Part shown: one piece after another, positions 15,167 through 20,940 of the stretch
Position numbering within the stretch: position 1 is the first letter of the stretch
Layout of the letters: the number at the start of each line of letters is the position of its first letter
IMG/VR virus record: IMGVR_UViG_3300024517_000126
Span: 1-21,631 of that record
DNA: 21,631 nt
From: a virus
Reading direction: 5' to 3' (one strand)
The notes under the pieces: generated by a model
What the model was told of the DNA's origin: nothing
What the model saw: only the letters and a program-made list of their open reading frames with translations
Database searches by the model: none
Made by a program: the position numbers and the translations under genes

Positions 15167-15223
15167 CTATCTGAACAGCGTCTTTTTTCTGCCAGTTCCT
15201 TTATCTGCTTCACGATATGATCG
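15160..15223. repeat. Direct repeat, proximal copy flanking the methyltransferase pair
   Basis: Contains the same 25-base block (15160-15184) and 22-base block (15202-15223) as 13805-13865. It covers the last 20 codons of the coiled-coil gene and the ATG of methyltransferase 2. The identical blocks are long enough to act as substrates for phage or host recombination. Confidence 0.9.
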
Positions 15224-15633
15224 TAGTCAAAATCAACACTATTCCTGAGAAATTCCAGAGCCAGTGTTGTTTCTAATGACGCTACCCGCGCCTGTAGGGA
15301 TTCGATAGCATCGGCTGCTTCCATTGTGTGAATATGGTATGGGATATGCGTCGTATCTCGCAACCGATTAAGTAGTTCATCAGTGCCTATACGGGAATTA
15401 CATTCTTCCCGCAGTTTAATATTTTCATTGAGTGCTTTCCGCAATTCTTTTTGTAGTCCGTACTCACTCATCTGATCGATCTGATCCGGTTCAATGTCCA
15501 TCGTGCCACTTCCATTGGTTAGTTCGGCTATTAATTCATCTGGAAATAGTGCGATGAATGCGCCAGAACCAGACCCAGGAGTGCGCTTTGCGAATGCCGC
15601 CTCTATCTGTTTTATTGTGAACTTGTCAGTCAT
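15163..15633 (-). CDS. Hypothetical coiled-coil protein upstream of the methyltransferases
   Basis: A 156-residue protein; ATG 15633 has GGA just upstream and overlaps the previous gene's end, while the frame runs 10 codons further to a TTG. The N-terminal part (FTIKQIEAAFAKRTPGSGSGAF) is unlike anything I recognise. The second half is a charged coiled coil (LQKELRKALNENIKLREECNSR, then AADAIESLQARVASLETTLALEFL). The end HIVKQIKELAEKRRCSDR is duplicated at 13808-13879. It ends in ATGA with methyltransferase 2. Function unknown. Confidence 0.65.
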   Translation of the reverse strand: MTDKFTIKQIEAAFAKRTPGSGSGAFIALFPDELIAELTNGSGTMDIEPDQIDQMSEYGLQKELRKALNENIKLREECNSRIGTDELLNRLRDTTHIPYHIHTMEAADAIESLQARVASLETTLALEFLRNSVDFDYDHIVKQIKELAEKRRCSDR

Positions 15634-15853
15634 GCCATTTCCAACCAAGCAGGTAGGCGGCAAAGAATTTATTCAATACAGATGGTTTCTTTTCCACACT
15701 AATGTGTAAATTACCACTGATCTGCCAGTGTCCTGCCGGTGGTGGTGGTTCAGAAAAAATAAAGGAAGTAGGGTTTTTCAATTTCAAACTTCCTCCCTCA
15801 AGGCACCAGGGCTGATGGTGTCCATGCTCGCACCCACATTCAATACAACTCAT
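15626..15853 (-). CDS. Small Cys/His-rich protein, possible metal binding
   Basis: A 75-residue protein whose first 20 residues (MSCIECGCEHGHHQPWCLEG) hold five Cys or metal-type positions and three His, a likely zinc site. The remainder is Pro-rich then aromatic. A GGAG motif precedes ATG 15853. Its end overlaps the ATG of the next gene by 8 bases. No family recognised. A 20-codon ORF at 15840-15902 overlaps its leader and is not called. Confidence 0.55.
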   Translation of the reverse strand: MSCIECGCEHGHHQPWCLEGGSLKLKNPTSFIFSEPPPPAGHWQISGNLHISVEKKPSVLNKFFAAYLLGWKWHD

Positions 15854-15934
15854 ACATTCTCCGCGATTCCAAATAAATAGTAGTGTGTTTTACGTTAGTC
15901 ATGGAAGTAGGCTAAATATAGGGTACTTTCGTGA

Positions 15935-16018
15935 CTATGACACAATCCACCAATAGAATAAAATCCAAAGAATAATCCAGTACGAATGACACCAGATAAA
16001 TGACAGCAACCATTTCAT
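15935..16018 (-). CDS. Membrane microprotein (27 aa)
   Basis: The ORF encodes MKWLLSFIWCHSYWIILWIL and seven more residues: almost entirely hydrophobic and Trp-rich, one membrane helix. Its ATG overlaps the stop of the 29-residue ORF upstream as ATGA. No ribosome site of its own is needed if coupled. Too short to compare by eye; the case rests on coupling and hydrophobicity. Confidence 0.4.
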   Translation of the reverse strand: MKWLLSFIWCHSYWIILWILFYWWIVS

Positions 16019-16104
16019 AAGAAGAATCCGGTAGCCAGGAGCAGGATCATCAACGCGACGAATCCATTAAGCATTTCACCAACATATTCAGTCAGGTATT
16101 TCAT
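16015..16104 (-). CDS. Membrane microprotein (29 aa)
   Basis: A 29-residue ORF: a short charged start (MKYLTEYVGE) then a membrane segment (MLNGFVALMILLLATGFFL). ATGA overlaps join it to the ORFs on both sides. Function unknown. Confidence 0.45.
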   Translation of the reverse strand: MKYLTEYVGEMLNGFVALMILLLATGFFL

Positions 16105-16256
16105 GCCCAACCATATCGAGCATGGACAACTATAAGCAGATAGAAGCCAATTCCGAATGCAATGACAACGAACAGGACTACCCCAACCGTTATCTTGATG
16201 AACTTCCAGATTTTAGCGAATGGAATATTGATTTCCCCAAAGTCTTTGAGATACAT
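16101..16256 (-). CDS. Membrane microprotein (51 aa)
   Basis: A 51-residue protein with a polar first 20 residues (MYLKDFGEINIPFAKIWKF) and one strong membrane helix (ITVGVVLFVVIAFGIGFYLLIVV), ending HARYGWA. GGAG lies 7 bases before the ATG, inside the end of the exonuclease gene, and the ATG is two bases after its stop. This is the best supported of the small membrane genes here. Function unknown; inhibition of a host membrane process or superinfection exclusion are the usual jobs of such proteins. Confidence 0.6.
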   Translation of the reverse strand: MYLKDFGEINIPFAKIWKFIKITVGVVLFVVIAFGIGFYLLIVVHARYGWA

Positions 16257-16257
16257 T

Positions 16258-17022
16258 TTATTGCTCCGGTATATATTTCTTGTCCATTTGCCAGTACCCG
16301 ACTAGGCACTGAAACTGTGAATACATATTTTCGGTATGCTCATAAATGTAGACGCGCCCCGCTACTGTCCGGTCAACGAATACATTCAGCAATCTGGTGG
16401 CACCAGGCGGGAGTGCCGCGCGGTAAGCTGACAGTTGCATACACTCACTTGCATAAGCCATTTTCTTTGGCTTGCCTGCGATGATTTTGTCCCATTCTTC
16501 ATCGGTGATATCTTTGGTTTTGTAATCGATCACAAAATCTTCATTGTGAAGATCGACCTTGCCACCATATCCACTACCGATAACTACTTGCTCGGGTTCG
16601 AATTCGTCGGTGTTGCAATGATTAATGATTGCCTCAACTGTCCTTGCTGCAATCTCGGTGTACTCACCACTGGATGAAATTATCGATGCGGAATCATTGC
16701 GCCAAATGCTTTCGATCGCATCATGAATATCAGTACCGATTTTGGCTTTAGATTCGCCAACTTCTTTGCTGATCTTCTTGATCCGTAAAATCCAGTCTTT
16801 GAGCAGTTCACCTTTTTCAATTGGGTTCGCCAGTGTTGCCTTGCATACTTCACCTTGCAACCAAGCATTAAGCCCAGGCTTATCGAGTTGACCGATGATG
16901 GTAGTGACGGATGGAAACAGGTTCAGTTTCCGCGCATCCCGCAAGGTTGTATCGCGCATGGTTCCGTCTTTGCCTGCGATTTCATACATTGATTCTCTAT
17001 CTTTTGTGTACCAGTGTCCCAT
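16258..17022 (-). CDS. PD-(D/E)XK exonuclease (RecB/Cas4-like fold)
   Basis: A 254-residue nuclease that probably resects double-stranded DNA ends for recombination. Motifs: GTDIHDAIE around H100 (the GxxxH-type motif of RecB and Cas4 nucleases), GGKVDL with D157, VIDYKTK with D166 and K168, and QLSAY around residue 196 (the QxxxY-type motif). No cluster of Cys for an iron-sulfur site is visible, so this is not a typical Cas4. GAGGA just before the ATG is a strong ribosome site. It lies in the minus operon with the SSB, the usual pairing for phage recombination. Exact polarity cannot be told. Confidence 0.85.
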   Translation of the reverse strand: MGHWYTKDRESMYEIAGKDGTMRDTTLRDARKLNLFPSVTTIIGQLDKPGLNAWLQGEVCKATLANPIEKGELLKDWILRIKKISKEVGESKAKIGTDIHDAIESIWRNDSASIISSSGEYTEIAARTVEAIINHCNTDEFEPEQVVIGSGYGGKVDLHNEDFVIDYKTKDITDEEWDKIIAGKPKKMAYASECMQLSAYRAALPPGATRLLNVFVDRTVAGRVYIYEHTENMYSQFQCLVGYWQMDKKYIPEQ

Positions 17023-17032
17023 TGTTATTCCT

Positions 17033-17515
17033 CTATATTAGATAGCCCATTAATTCGGGATAATTGAATTTGTTTCCGAGTGCTTCAACTACGCCGATAT
17101 TTTCAGACTCGGGTGCGCCAACCAGGTTATAGGTTTCCTTGTTGTATATATAAATGTGGGATGGAACCTTAATCTTGCCCATGACAAAATCAATTCCCTT
17201 CTCGGTTATCCTCCATTCCCCACTGGATTTTTTGCTTGAATCCTCGTTTTGCTTTTCGGATATCAAGCCCCAATGTCTCAGCTTCGCCCAATCCCCGCAA
17301 CTGTAATAGACAGTTTTGATAAACTTACTACGATGAAAAAATTCAGGGTTGTTTAGGTCAGTTATTTTGAATAGGTCAATCAGTTCTCGAACTGCCATGC
17401 CTGCCATTTTCCGTTTGTAGAGTTTGACTGTCTGATGGCAGCAGTCACAAATTGCTCCTTGCGGGGTGAGCCAACCTTGCCGCAAATCAGCCTTTGCTGC
17501 TTGTAAGGTATCCAT
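17033..17515 (-). CDS. Conserved phage protein, possible winged-helix fold
   Basis: A 160-residue protein with CDCCHQTVKLYKR at 22-34, a potential metal knuckle, followed by helices (AGMAVRELIDLFKI) and KLRHWGLISEK then GEWRITEKGIDFVMGKIKVP. The last part looks like the helix plus beta-hairpin wing of a winged-helix domain. It is a pattern I recall in many phages near replication genes, without a known function. AGGAG precedes the ATG. Gene spacing on both sides is tight. Confidence 0.65.
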   Translation of the reverse strand: MDTLQAAKADLRQGWLTPQGAICDCCHQTVKLYKRKMAGMAVRELIDLFKITDLNNPEFFHRSKFIKTVYYSCGDWAKLRHWGLISEKQNEDSSKKSSGEWRITEKGIDFVMGKIKVPSHIYIYNKETYNLVGAPESENIGVVEALGNKFNYPELMGYLI

Positions 17516-17523
17516 AATATCTC

Positions 17524-17610
17524 CTACATGAATATTGGGTGCATATAACCAATGATGATGGCGATAATGAATATCGCCACCAACGCCAGTAGTTGAACTA
17601 CTTTATTCAA
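17524..17610 (-). CDS. Membrane microprotein with TTG start (28 aa)
   Basis: A TTG overlaps the SSB stop as TTGA and opens a 28-residue ORF that is nearly all hydrophobic: start NKVV, then QLLALVAIFIIAIIIGYM and a short end. The next gene's ribosome site lies at its end. A TTG start makes it less certain than its neighbours, but the overlap copies the ATGA and GTGA junctions used elsewhere. Confidence 0.4.
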   Translation of the reverse strand: MNKVVQLLALVAIFIIAIIIGYMHPIFM

Positions 17611-18326
17611 AACGGAATATCGTCAAACCCATCATCGAGTCTGGCTTGTCCTTCTTTGATTTGAAGGTGAGGAAGCGACTGATACTCGGGTGAGAGTGCA
17701 ATCTTATCCTGCATCCGTTCACTCAGGTTATCGAACACCTGTTTATCGAAATCGTCCAGATCAAGAAAGATCGATGGATTGATTTGATCAGGACACTCCA
17801 TGCCATCCGGTAATGCCGTGACACTGGCAATATTGGCGTAGGTTTTATCCTTAACCGTATTGTGAACGACCGTCACCATGCAAGGCCGACTCATAATCTG
17901 CGAATAGCTGAACGACTCGGGTTCCTCGACAAAGGGTTGACCCAACCATGCAGACAGGTGCTTGTACAAAGCAGACTGTTCATACAGTGAGTTGGTGTAA
18001 GTTTTCACGGCTGCGAATGGCAGTTCTTTCATGTTGCCATCTTTATCTTCGAACTGATCCATTTTCAGGGGCAGTTCATAAAGAATGAAGATTTTCGCCT
18101 GATTTTTTACCTTGCCCTCGTAGTTCACTTCTTGCGTACCTTGATCGATAATCTGTACGCACCTGGCAACGTGGGTTCCTGCGGGTGTAATTGCGTAGGT
18201 CTTTTGGTCTTTATTACTTGGTGGTTTCACTATTCTTTCTCCTGCGACTCTAATCGCGGTGTCCCTAACTTGCCATTCAGCAAGCCACTCAGCAGTCGTT
18301 TGCTGTTGGGGTGGTTTTGTCGGCAT
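17607..18326 (-). CDS. ssb: Single-stranded DNA-binding protein
   Basis: A 239-residue protein. The middle (residues about 45-170) has alternating strands like an OB fold (AGTHVARCVQIIDQGTQEV, AKIFILYELPL, RPCMVTVVHNTVKDKTYANIASVTAL). The end is a long acidic linker finishing in DDGFDDIPF, the same hydrophobic-acidic tip (DDIPF) that bacterial SSBs use to recruit partner proteins. It would coat ssDNA during phage replication and recombination and work with the exonuclease and NinB-like protein. It overlaps the preceding gene by 38 bases if ATG 18326 is right; no strong ribosome site distinguishes it from a later start. Confidence 0.8.
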   Translation of the reverse strand: MPTKPPQQQTTAEWLAEWQVRDTAIRVAGERIVKPPSNKDQKTYAITPAGTHVARCVQIIDQGTQEVNYEGKVKNQAKIFILYELPLKMDQFEDKDGNMKELPFAAVKTYTNSLYEQSALYKHLSAWLGQPFVEEPESFSYSQIMSRPCMVTVVHNTVKDKTYANIASVTALPDGMECPDQINPSIFLDLDDFDKQVFDNLSERMQDKIALSPEYQSLPHLQIKEGQARLDDGFDDIPF

Positions 18327-18471
18327 TCGGGGTGAAGTCCTCTAAAATGCCGGTTTTTGGCTCGATTTGAGCCATTTCTGACTCATCGCGTAGATCATCC
18401 GACCATTTTGGGTAGTCAGGGTCATTATTCTGCAATGATTCAAAGTCGATTTCCTCGGATTTATGCCACAT
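18289..18471 (-). CDS. Small acidic hypothetical protein
   Basis: A 60-residue acidic protein (many Asp and Glu: KSEEIDFESLQNNDPDYPKW, then DDLRDESEM). I chose ATG 18471, coupled to the previous stop as TAATG, over a TTG 36 bases upstream. No domain recognised. It overlaps the SSB start. Confidence 0.5.
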   Translation of the reverse strand: MWHKSEEIDFESLQNNDPDYPKWSDDLRDESEMAQIEPKTGILEDFTPNADKTTPTANDC

Positions 18472-18728
18472 TACTTCAATAACTCCCTTTGCTGCATATC
18501 CCTGCAATGCAGGTTGAGTTTTCCTAGCCTGTAGTCGGCGGCGTTACCTAACCGGACATTTGCCAGGTCAAGCCCATGAATGATGCTGCCTTTGTTGTCC
18601 CACGGTTGATGCTCGGTTTTAACGATATGCTCGGCGATTTCAAGCAGGATTTCGGTGTTTTGGTTTTTCCGTTCCCGTTCAGCTTCCTGTAATGCTACCA
18701 GGTCATTCAATATTTTATTAAAATTCAT
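18471..18728 (-). CDS. Small helical hypothetical protein, first gene of the minus operon
   Basis: An 85-residue protein, helical and charged (KILNDLVALQEAERERKNQNTEILLEIAEHI). A very good ribosome site (AGAGAGGAAAG) precedes ATG 18728. As the first gene after the divergent promoter it is likely made early. No family recognised. Confidence 0.6.
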   Translation of the reverse strand: MNFNKILNDLVALQEAERERKNQNTEILLEIAEHIVKTEHQPWDNKGSIIHGLDLANVRLGNAADYRLGKLNLHCRDMQQRELLK

Positions 18729-18773
18729 ATATACTTTCCTCTCTAAAGGTGAAATAACTGTATCTCACAACGA

Positions 18774-18802
18774 ATTATAGTGTAAAATACGCTATATGTA
18801 TA
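18774..18802 (-). promoter_or_regulatory. Putative sigma70-type promoter of the minus operon
   Basis: On the minus strand a perfect TATAAT (18779-18774) follows TATACA (18802-18797, four of six to TTGACA) with a 17-base spacer. It lies 45 bases before the strong ribosome site and ATG of the first minus gene. Use by the host RNA polymerase is inferred. The plus-strand promoter for the divergent operon must be within the same gap but I could not pick it reliably. Confidence 0.55.
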
Positions 18803-18809
18803 CGAGTTT

Positions 18810-18877
18810 TCTCCACTGATGGGCGTTAGACTTAACCCTCTATGCACTCTCGTTGGTTTGCAACCCATCGGTGGGGA
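18810..18877 (+). promoter_or_regulatory. RBS-sequestering hairpin in the leader of the NinB-DpdA operon
   Basis: Bases 18810-18823 pair with 18864-18877 over 14 positions (two G-U pairs in RNA), closing a 40-base loop. The 3' arm contains the ribosome site GGGGA (18873-18877) of the NinB-like gene, so the helix would block translation initiation. The loop holds a small GTTA/TAAC hairpin (18825-18836). It does not look like the preQ1-I aptamer. A control element at RNA or DNA level is inferred. Confidence 0.55.
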
Positions 18878-18883
18878 TTTTTA

Positions 18884-19264
18884 ATGCTAGTCAATTCGCT
18901 TTCTGAACTGAAAGACGTATTACGAACAACGATCACGAATGCAGGTGCTTTGAAGTATCCGCTTTCGGTCAAGATCGAACCTTTCAAGCCCGTACAATCC
19001 AAAAGTCAAAGGGGCTTATACCAAGCTATCACCAGGCGCATGGCAGACTATACGGGCTATGCCCACGGTGAAATGAAACTCAACCTGCAAAAGCAATTTT
19101 TGGGTACAGAAGATTTGGATTTTAAATGGCGCGGGAAGTGGGTTAAAAAAGAAAGAGTTATTGGTACTGCCAACCTTGAGAAAGAAGATTACTCGAAATT
19201 CCTTGAGTCAGTTCTACAAGTTGCAGCCGAAATGGATATCTTTCCTATTGGGGATGAAGAATGA
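18884..19264 (+). CDS. NinB-like recombination protein
   Basis: A 126-residue protein. GGGGA at 18873-18877 supports ATG 18884; an in-frame ATG at 18842 would add 14 residues without a ribosome site. The core PVQSKSQRGLYQAITRRMADYTGYAHGEMKLNLQKQFLG fits the NinB/Orf family pattern (S-x-Q-x3-(L/Y) then helix, then x-(M)K-x3). The end has LESVLQVAAEMDIFP, like the terminal helix of that family. Lambda NinB/Orf helps load recombinases and interacts with SSB; the phage SSB here is on the opposite strand. First gene of the divergent operon. The family call is by pattern. Confidence 0.6.
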   Translation: MLVNSLSELKDVLRTTITNAGALKYPLSVKIEPFKPVQSKSQRGLYQAITRRMADYTGYAHGEMKLNLQKQFLGTEDLDFKWRGKWVKKERVIGTANLEKEDYSKFLESVLQVAAEMDIFPIGDEE

Positions 19265-19512
19265 GTAAATACACAAGACAGATTCACACATTAAGATTAC
19301 GGATTCACGCATCGAATCTATCCTACCCGCATATATATAATGAAGTCGGGTTATCGGCGGGATGGTTCATGCGAATGATCAGGGGTGACTTTATTGAGCC
19401 AAATATGGGATGGATGAAGTTGATTAATGAATATCTGGATGATTATATGGAACTGAAAACTAAATGGTACGTTGCCAGAAAGGAAAACGGGCTATCGGGT
19501 GATAAGTCGTGA
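19261..19512 (+). CDS. Small helix-turn-helix-like protein, probable regulator
   Basis: An 83-residue protein joined to the previous gene by ATGA. Residues about 14-48 (SNLSYPHIYNEVGLSAGWFMRMIRGDF) have helix-turn-helix spacing, followed by an amphipathic helix (WMKLINEYLDDYMELKTKWY). Its overall plan resembles the protein at 5603-5854. Place in an early operon suits a transcription regulator, but DNA binding is not proven. Confidence 0.6.
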   Translation: MSKYTRQIHTLRLRIHASNLSYPHIYNEVGLSAGWFMRMIRGDFIEPNMGWMKLINEYLDDYMELKTKWYVARKENGLSGDKS

Positions 19513-19760
19513 ACATTTACAACTATGCTTTTAGAGTTACTTGTCCGAATGACGGCAAGACCATAGAATATTTTCTGACTATTCAGCATGACGATATCAT
19601 TATGTGTGAGGATATTGTCAGTACTTGTCTTTTTCCAGATGCGGCATTTCATGAAGCTGTTGCCGACCAAATTGCTATTGTGTTGCCAGGATATCAATCA
19701 ATCAGGGCAACTCATTCTGGTGTCAGGGTTGAGACTCAACGAAATATGCCTTCATCCTGA
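19509..19760 (+). CDS. Conserved small protein next to the DpdA-like gene
   Basis: An 83-residue protein beginning with GTG in a GTGA overlap. It starts NIYNYAFRVTCPNDGKTIEYFLTIQHDD, then EDIVSTCLFPDAAFHEAVADQIA, then QSIRATHSGVRVE. The pattern C-P-N-D-G then I-x-Y-x-L-x-I seems familiar from other phages but I can attach no function. The stop overlaps the DpdA-like start as TGATG, so the two proteins may act together. Confidence 0.6.
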   Translation: MNIYNYAFRVTCPNDGKTIEYFLTIQHDDIIMCEDIVSTCLFPDAAFHEAVADQIAIVLPGYQSIRATHSGVRVETQRNMPSS

Positions 19761-20353
19761 TGAAGATAATGCTCGACTGCTCACCAAAGAAGATCAAAGA
19801 ATACTCTGATCGATATGATCATGACTTCTGGCAGTTGAGAACTCCCTTAACCCGATACGCCTTATCCGGTAAACCTTACGGCCTGGACAATGGATGCTTT
19901 TCCGAGTTTCAGGAAAACAACTGGTTACGACTGGTATCAGAGGCGCGAGAATTCCGACCAGTGTTTGTCTGCTCACCAGATATAGTCGGTGATGCAATCA
20001 GGACACTAGACCTATTTACTGCTTTCGAATCCAAATTAATTGGATTACCAAGAGCATTGGTATTGCAGGATGGTATCGGTAATCATTCGATACCGTGGGA
20101 TAAACTCTCGGCGGTTTTCGTCGGTGGTACTGATGCATTCAAGATATCTCCCGAGTGTGTCAACGCTTGTAAAGTTGCGAAGATGCTCGGCAAATGGATA
20201 CACATTGGCAGGGTCAATACTCCCGAAAGGGTAGCCAATTGGTTAGGCTTTGCTGACTCTCTCGATGGAAGCGGGGTATCCAAGATAGACGATCGACTTG
20301 AAAGTGTACTGGCTGCACTCAATACTGAACAGGAACAAATCTCACTGATATGA
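19760..20353 (+). CDS. dpdA: DpdA-like 7-deazaguanine DNA transglycosylase family protein
   Basis: A 197-residue TIM-barrel-type protein of the tRNA-guanine transglycosylase superfamily, short phage form. Family members exchange guanine for a 7-deazaguanine in DNA. Motifs in order: GLDNGCFSE (D43), FVCSPDIVGDA (D74, D78), ALVLQDG (Q103), VFVGGTDAFK (G122-G123), HIGRVNT (148-154) and ADSLDGSG (D166, D169). These fit the substrate Asp, Gln, Gly-Gly and nucleophile positions of the superfamily. It lacks the C-terminal zinc-binding Cys of tRNA enzymes, as DNA forms do. No queC/D/E, folE or gat-like gene lies in the window, so the base would come from the host or from genes elsewhere. It could also be a base-modifying enzyme with another base. 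Confidence 0.7.
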   Translation: MKIMLDCSPKKIKEYSDRYDHDFWQLRTPLTRYALSGKPYGLDNGCFSEFQENNWLRLVSEAREFRPVFVCSPDIVGDAIRTLDLFTAFESKLIGLPRALVLQDGIGNHSIPWDKLSAVFVGGTDAFKISPECVNACKVAKMLGKWIHIGRVNTPERVANWLGFADSLDGSGVSKIDDRLESVLAALNTEQEQISLI

Positions 20354-20472
20354 GCGAATTTCGATTCCTGCTTGTGGTTTGTCTTGTCTGCGCCATTGGG
20401 GTGTTTCTTTTGGATTATTTGGTTTTGCAAGGATATCTATGCATTGGTTACCGGATTTTTATCTGTGAGTAG
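20350..20472 (+). CDS. Membrane microprotein (40 aa)
   Basis: A 40-residue ORF joined by ATGA to the DpdA-like gene: MSEFRFLLVVCLVCAIGVFL then a second hydrophobic half (LDYLVLQGYLCIGYRIFICE). One or two membrane segments. It overlaps the start of the next gene. Function unknown. Confidence 0.45.
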   Translation: MSEFRFLLVVCLVCAIGVFLLDYLVLQGYLCIGYRIFICE

Positions 20473-20617
20473 TCCTACCGTCACAGTCTACCGGATTAAC
20501 CCTGATACCAGGCTTGCAGAAAATATCGGCTTGCAGGAAGCGATCAACCTTTGTTTAACAAATGCAGAAGAACTAAAAGAAATTGAAGAAATATTAGATG
20601 CCAACACTGACACTTAA
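20465..20617 (+). CDS. Small hypothetical protein (50 aa, GTG start)
   Basis: A 50-residue protein if started at GTG 20465, which overlaps the preceding stop; the frame opens as far back as TTG 20372 but that would add a hydrophobic, Trp-rich segment. Sequence: strand (TVTVYRINPDTRLAE) then helix (GLQEAINLCLTNAEELKEIEEILDA). It overlaps the next gene by 20 bases. Family unknown. Confidence 0.45.
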   Translation: MSSPTVTVYRINPDTRLAENIGLQEAINLCLTNAEELKEIEEILDANTDT

Positions 20618-20933
20618 AAAGAAAACACCTGAATATTTCTGCGATATCTGGTTACATACCCTTCCGCTATTCCAGAAACATACGCCTATGCGTATCGGTA
20701 TTTTTGAAGAACTCAAAATTGAGCAAAGAAAATTAAAGAAAGCTAAATTCGGATGGAAAGAAATCAGGCAACAACTTTATCATCGGGTAAGAAAAGACTG
20801 GTATCGGGCGGCAATTAAAAATCGCGAACCAAGATGCAACCTTGATGGATCAGAAGTAGATTCCGAACTAGATTATTTTAGAGCAGTAGGTTCTAAAAAA
20901 GAATCAAAAAAGCCCTTGCCAGAATCGGACTAG
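20598..20933 (+). CDS. ProQ/FinO-domain protein (RNA chaperone candidate)
   Basis: A 111-residue protein with the ProQ/FinO pattern: FCDIWLHTLPLFQKHTPMRIGIFEEL (14-39), where the HxPMxIGI segment is the family signature, then helices FGWKEIRQQLYHRVRKDWYRAAI (51-73) and the ending REPRCNLDGSEV (76-87), matching the R-x-D-L-D-G signature. Such proteins bind 3' ends of structured small RNAs and stabilise them or help them pair. The tail after residue 95 is Lys/Ser-rich. It is the last gene of the operon, followed by a hairpin that starts within its own end. Similar proteins are known on some plasmids and phages. The spacing of motifs is right for the family; RNA binding is inferred. Confidence 0.7.
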   Translation: MPTLTLKKKTPEYFCDIWLHTLPLFQKHTPMRIGIFEELKIEQRKLKKAKFGWKEIRQQLYHRVRKDWYRAAIKNREPRCNLDGSEVDSELDYFRAVGSKKESKKPLPESD

Positions 20934-20939
20934 GGCTTT
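20909..20939. terminator. Hairpin terminator, bidirectional
   Basis: An 8-bp perfect stem (AAAGCCCT 20909-20916, AGGGCTTT 20932-20939) encloses the stop codon of the ProQ/FinO gene in its loop. Plus-strand RNA ends in UUUAAUAUU; minus-strand RNA would end in a run of six U. It is a convincing terminator in the minus direction and a moderate one in the plus direction. Confidence 0.65.
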
Positions 20940-20940
20940 A

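Noticed and set aside
15840-15902. 20-codon ORF upstream of the Cys/His-rich protein
   Set aside because: Polar, unrelated to any pattern, overlaps the start of a better gene and has no ribosome site.
16122-16484. Plus-strand ORF of 120 codons
   Set aside because: It lies over the end of the exonuclease gene and the minus-strand membrane microproteins, has no ribosome site and no recognisable domain. A shadow frame.
16258-17022. Reading the nuclease as a Cas4 and part of a CRISPR system
   Set aside because: No repeat-spacer array or other cas gene is present and no Cys cluster for an iron-sulfur site is visible; position beside the SSB fits a phage recombination exonuclease.
18810-18877. 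preQ1-I riboswitch as the identity of the hairpin
   Set aside because: The short conserved stem, C-rich loop and A-rich tail of that class are not present; only the ribosome-site pairing is supported.
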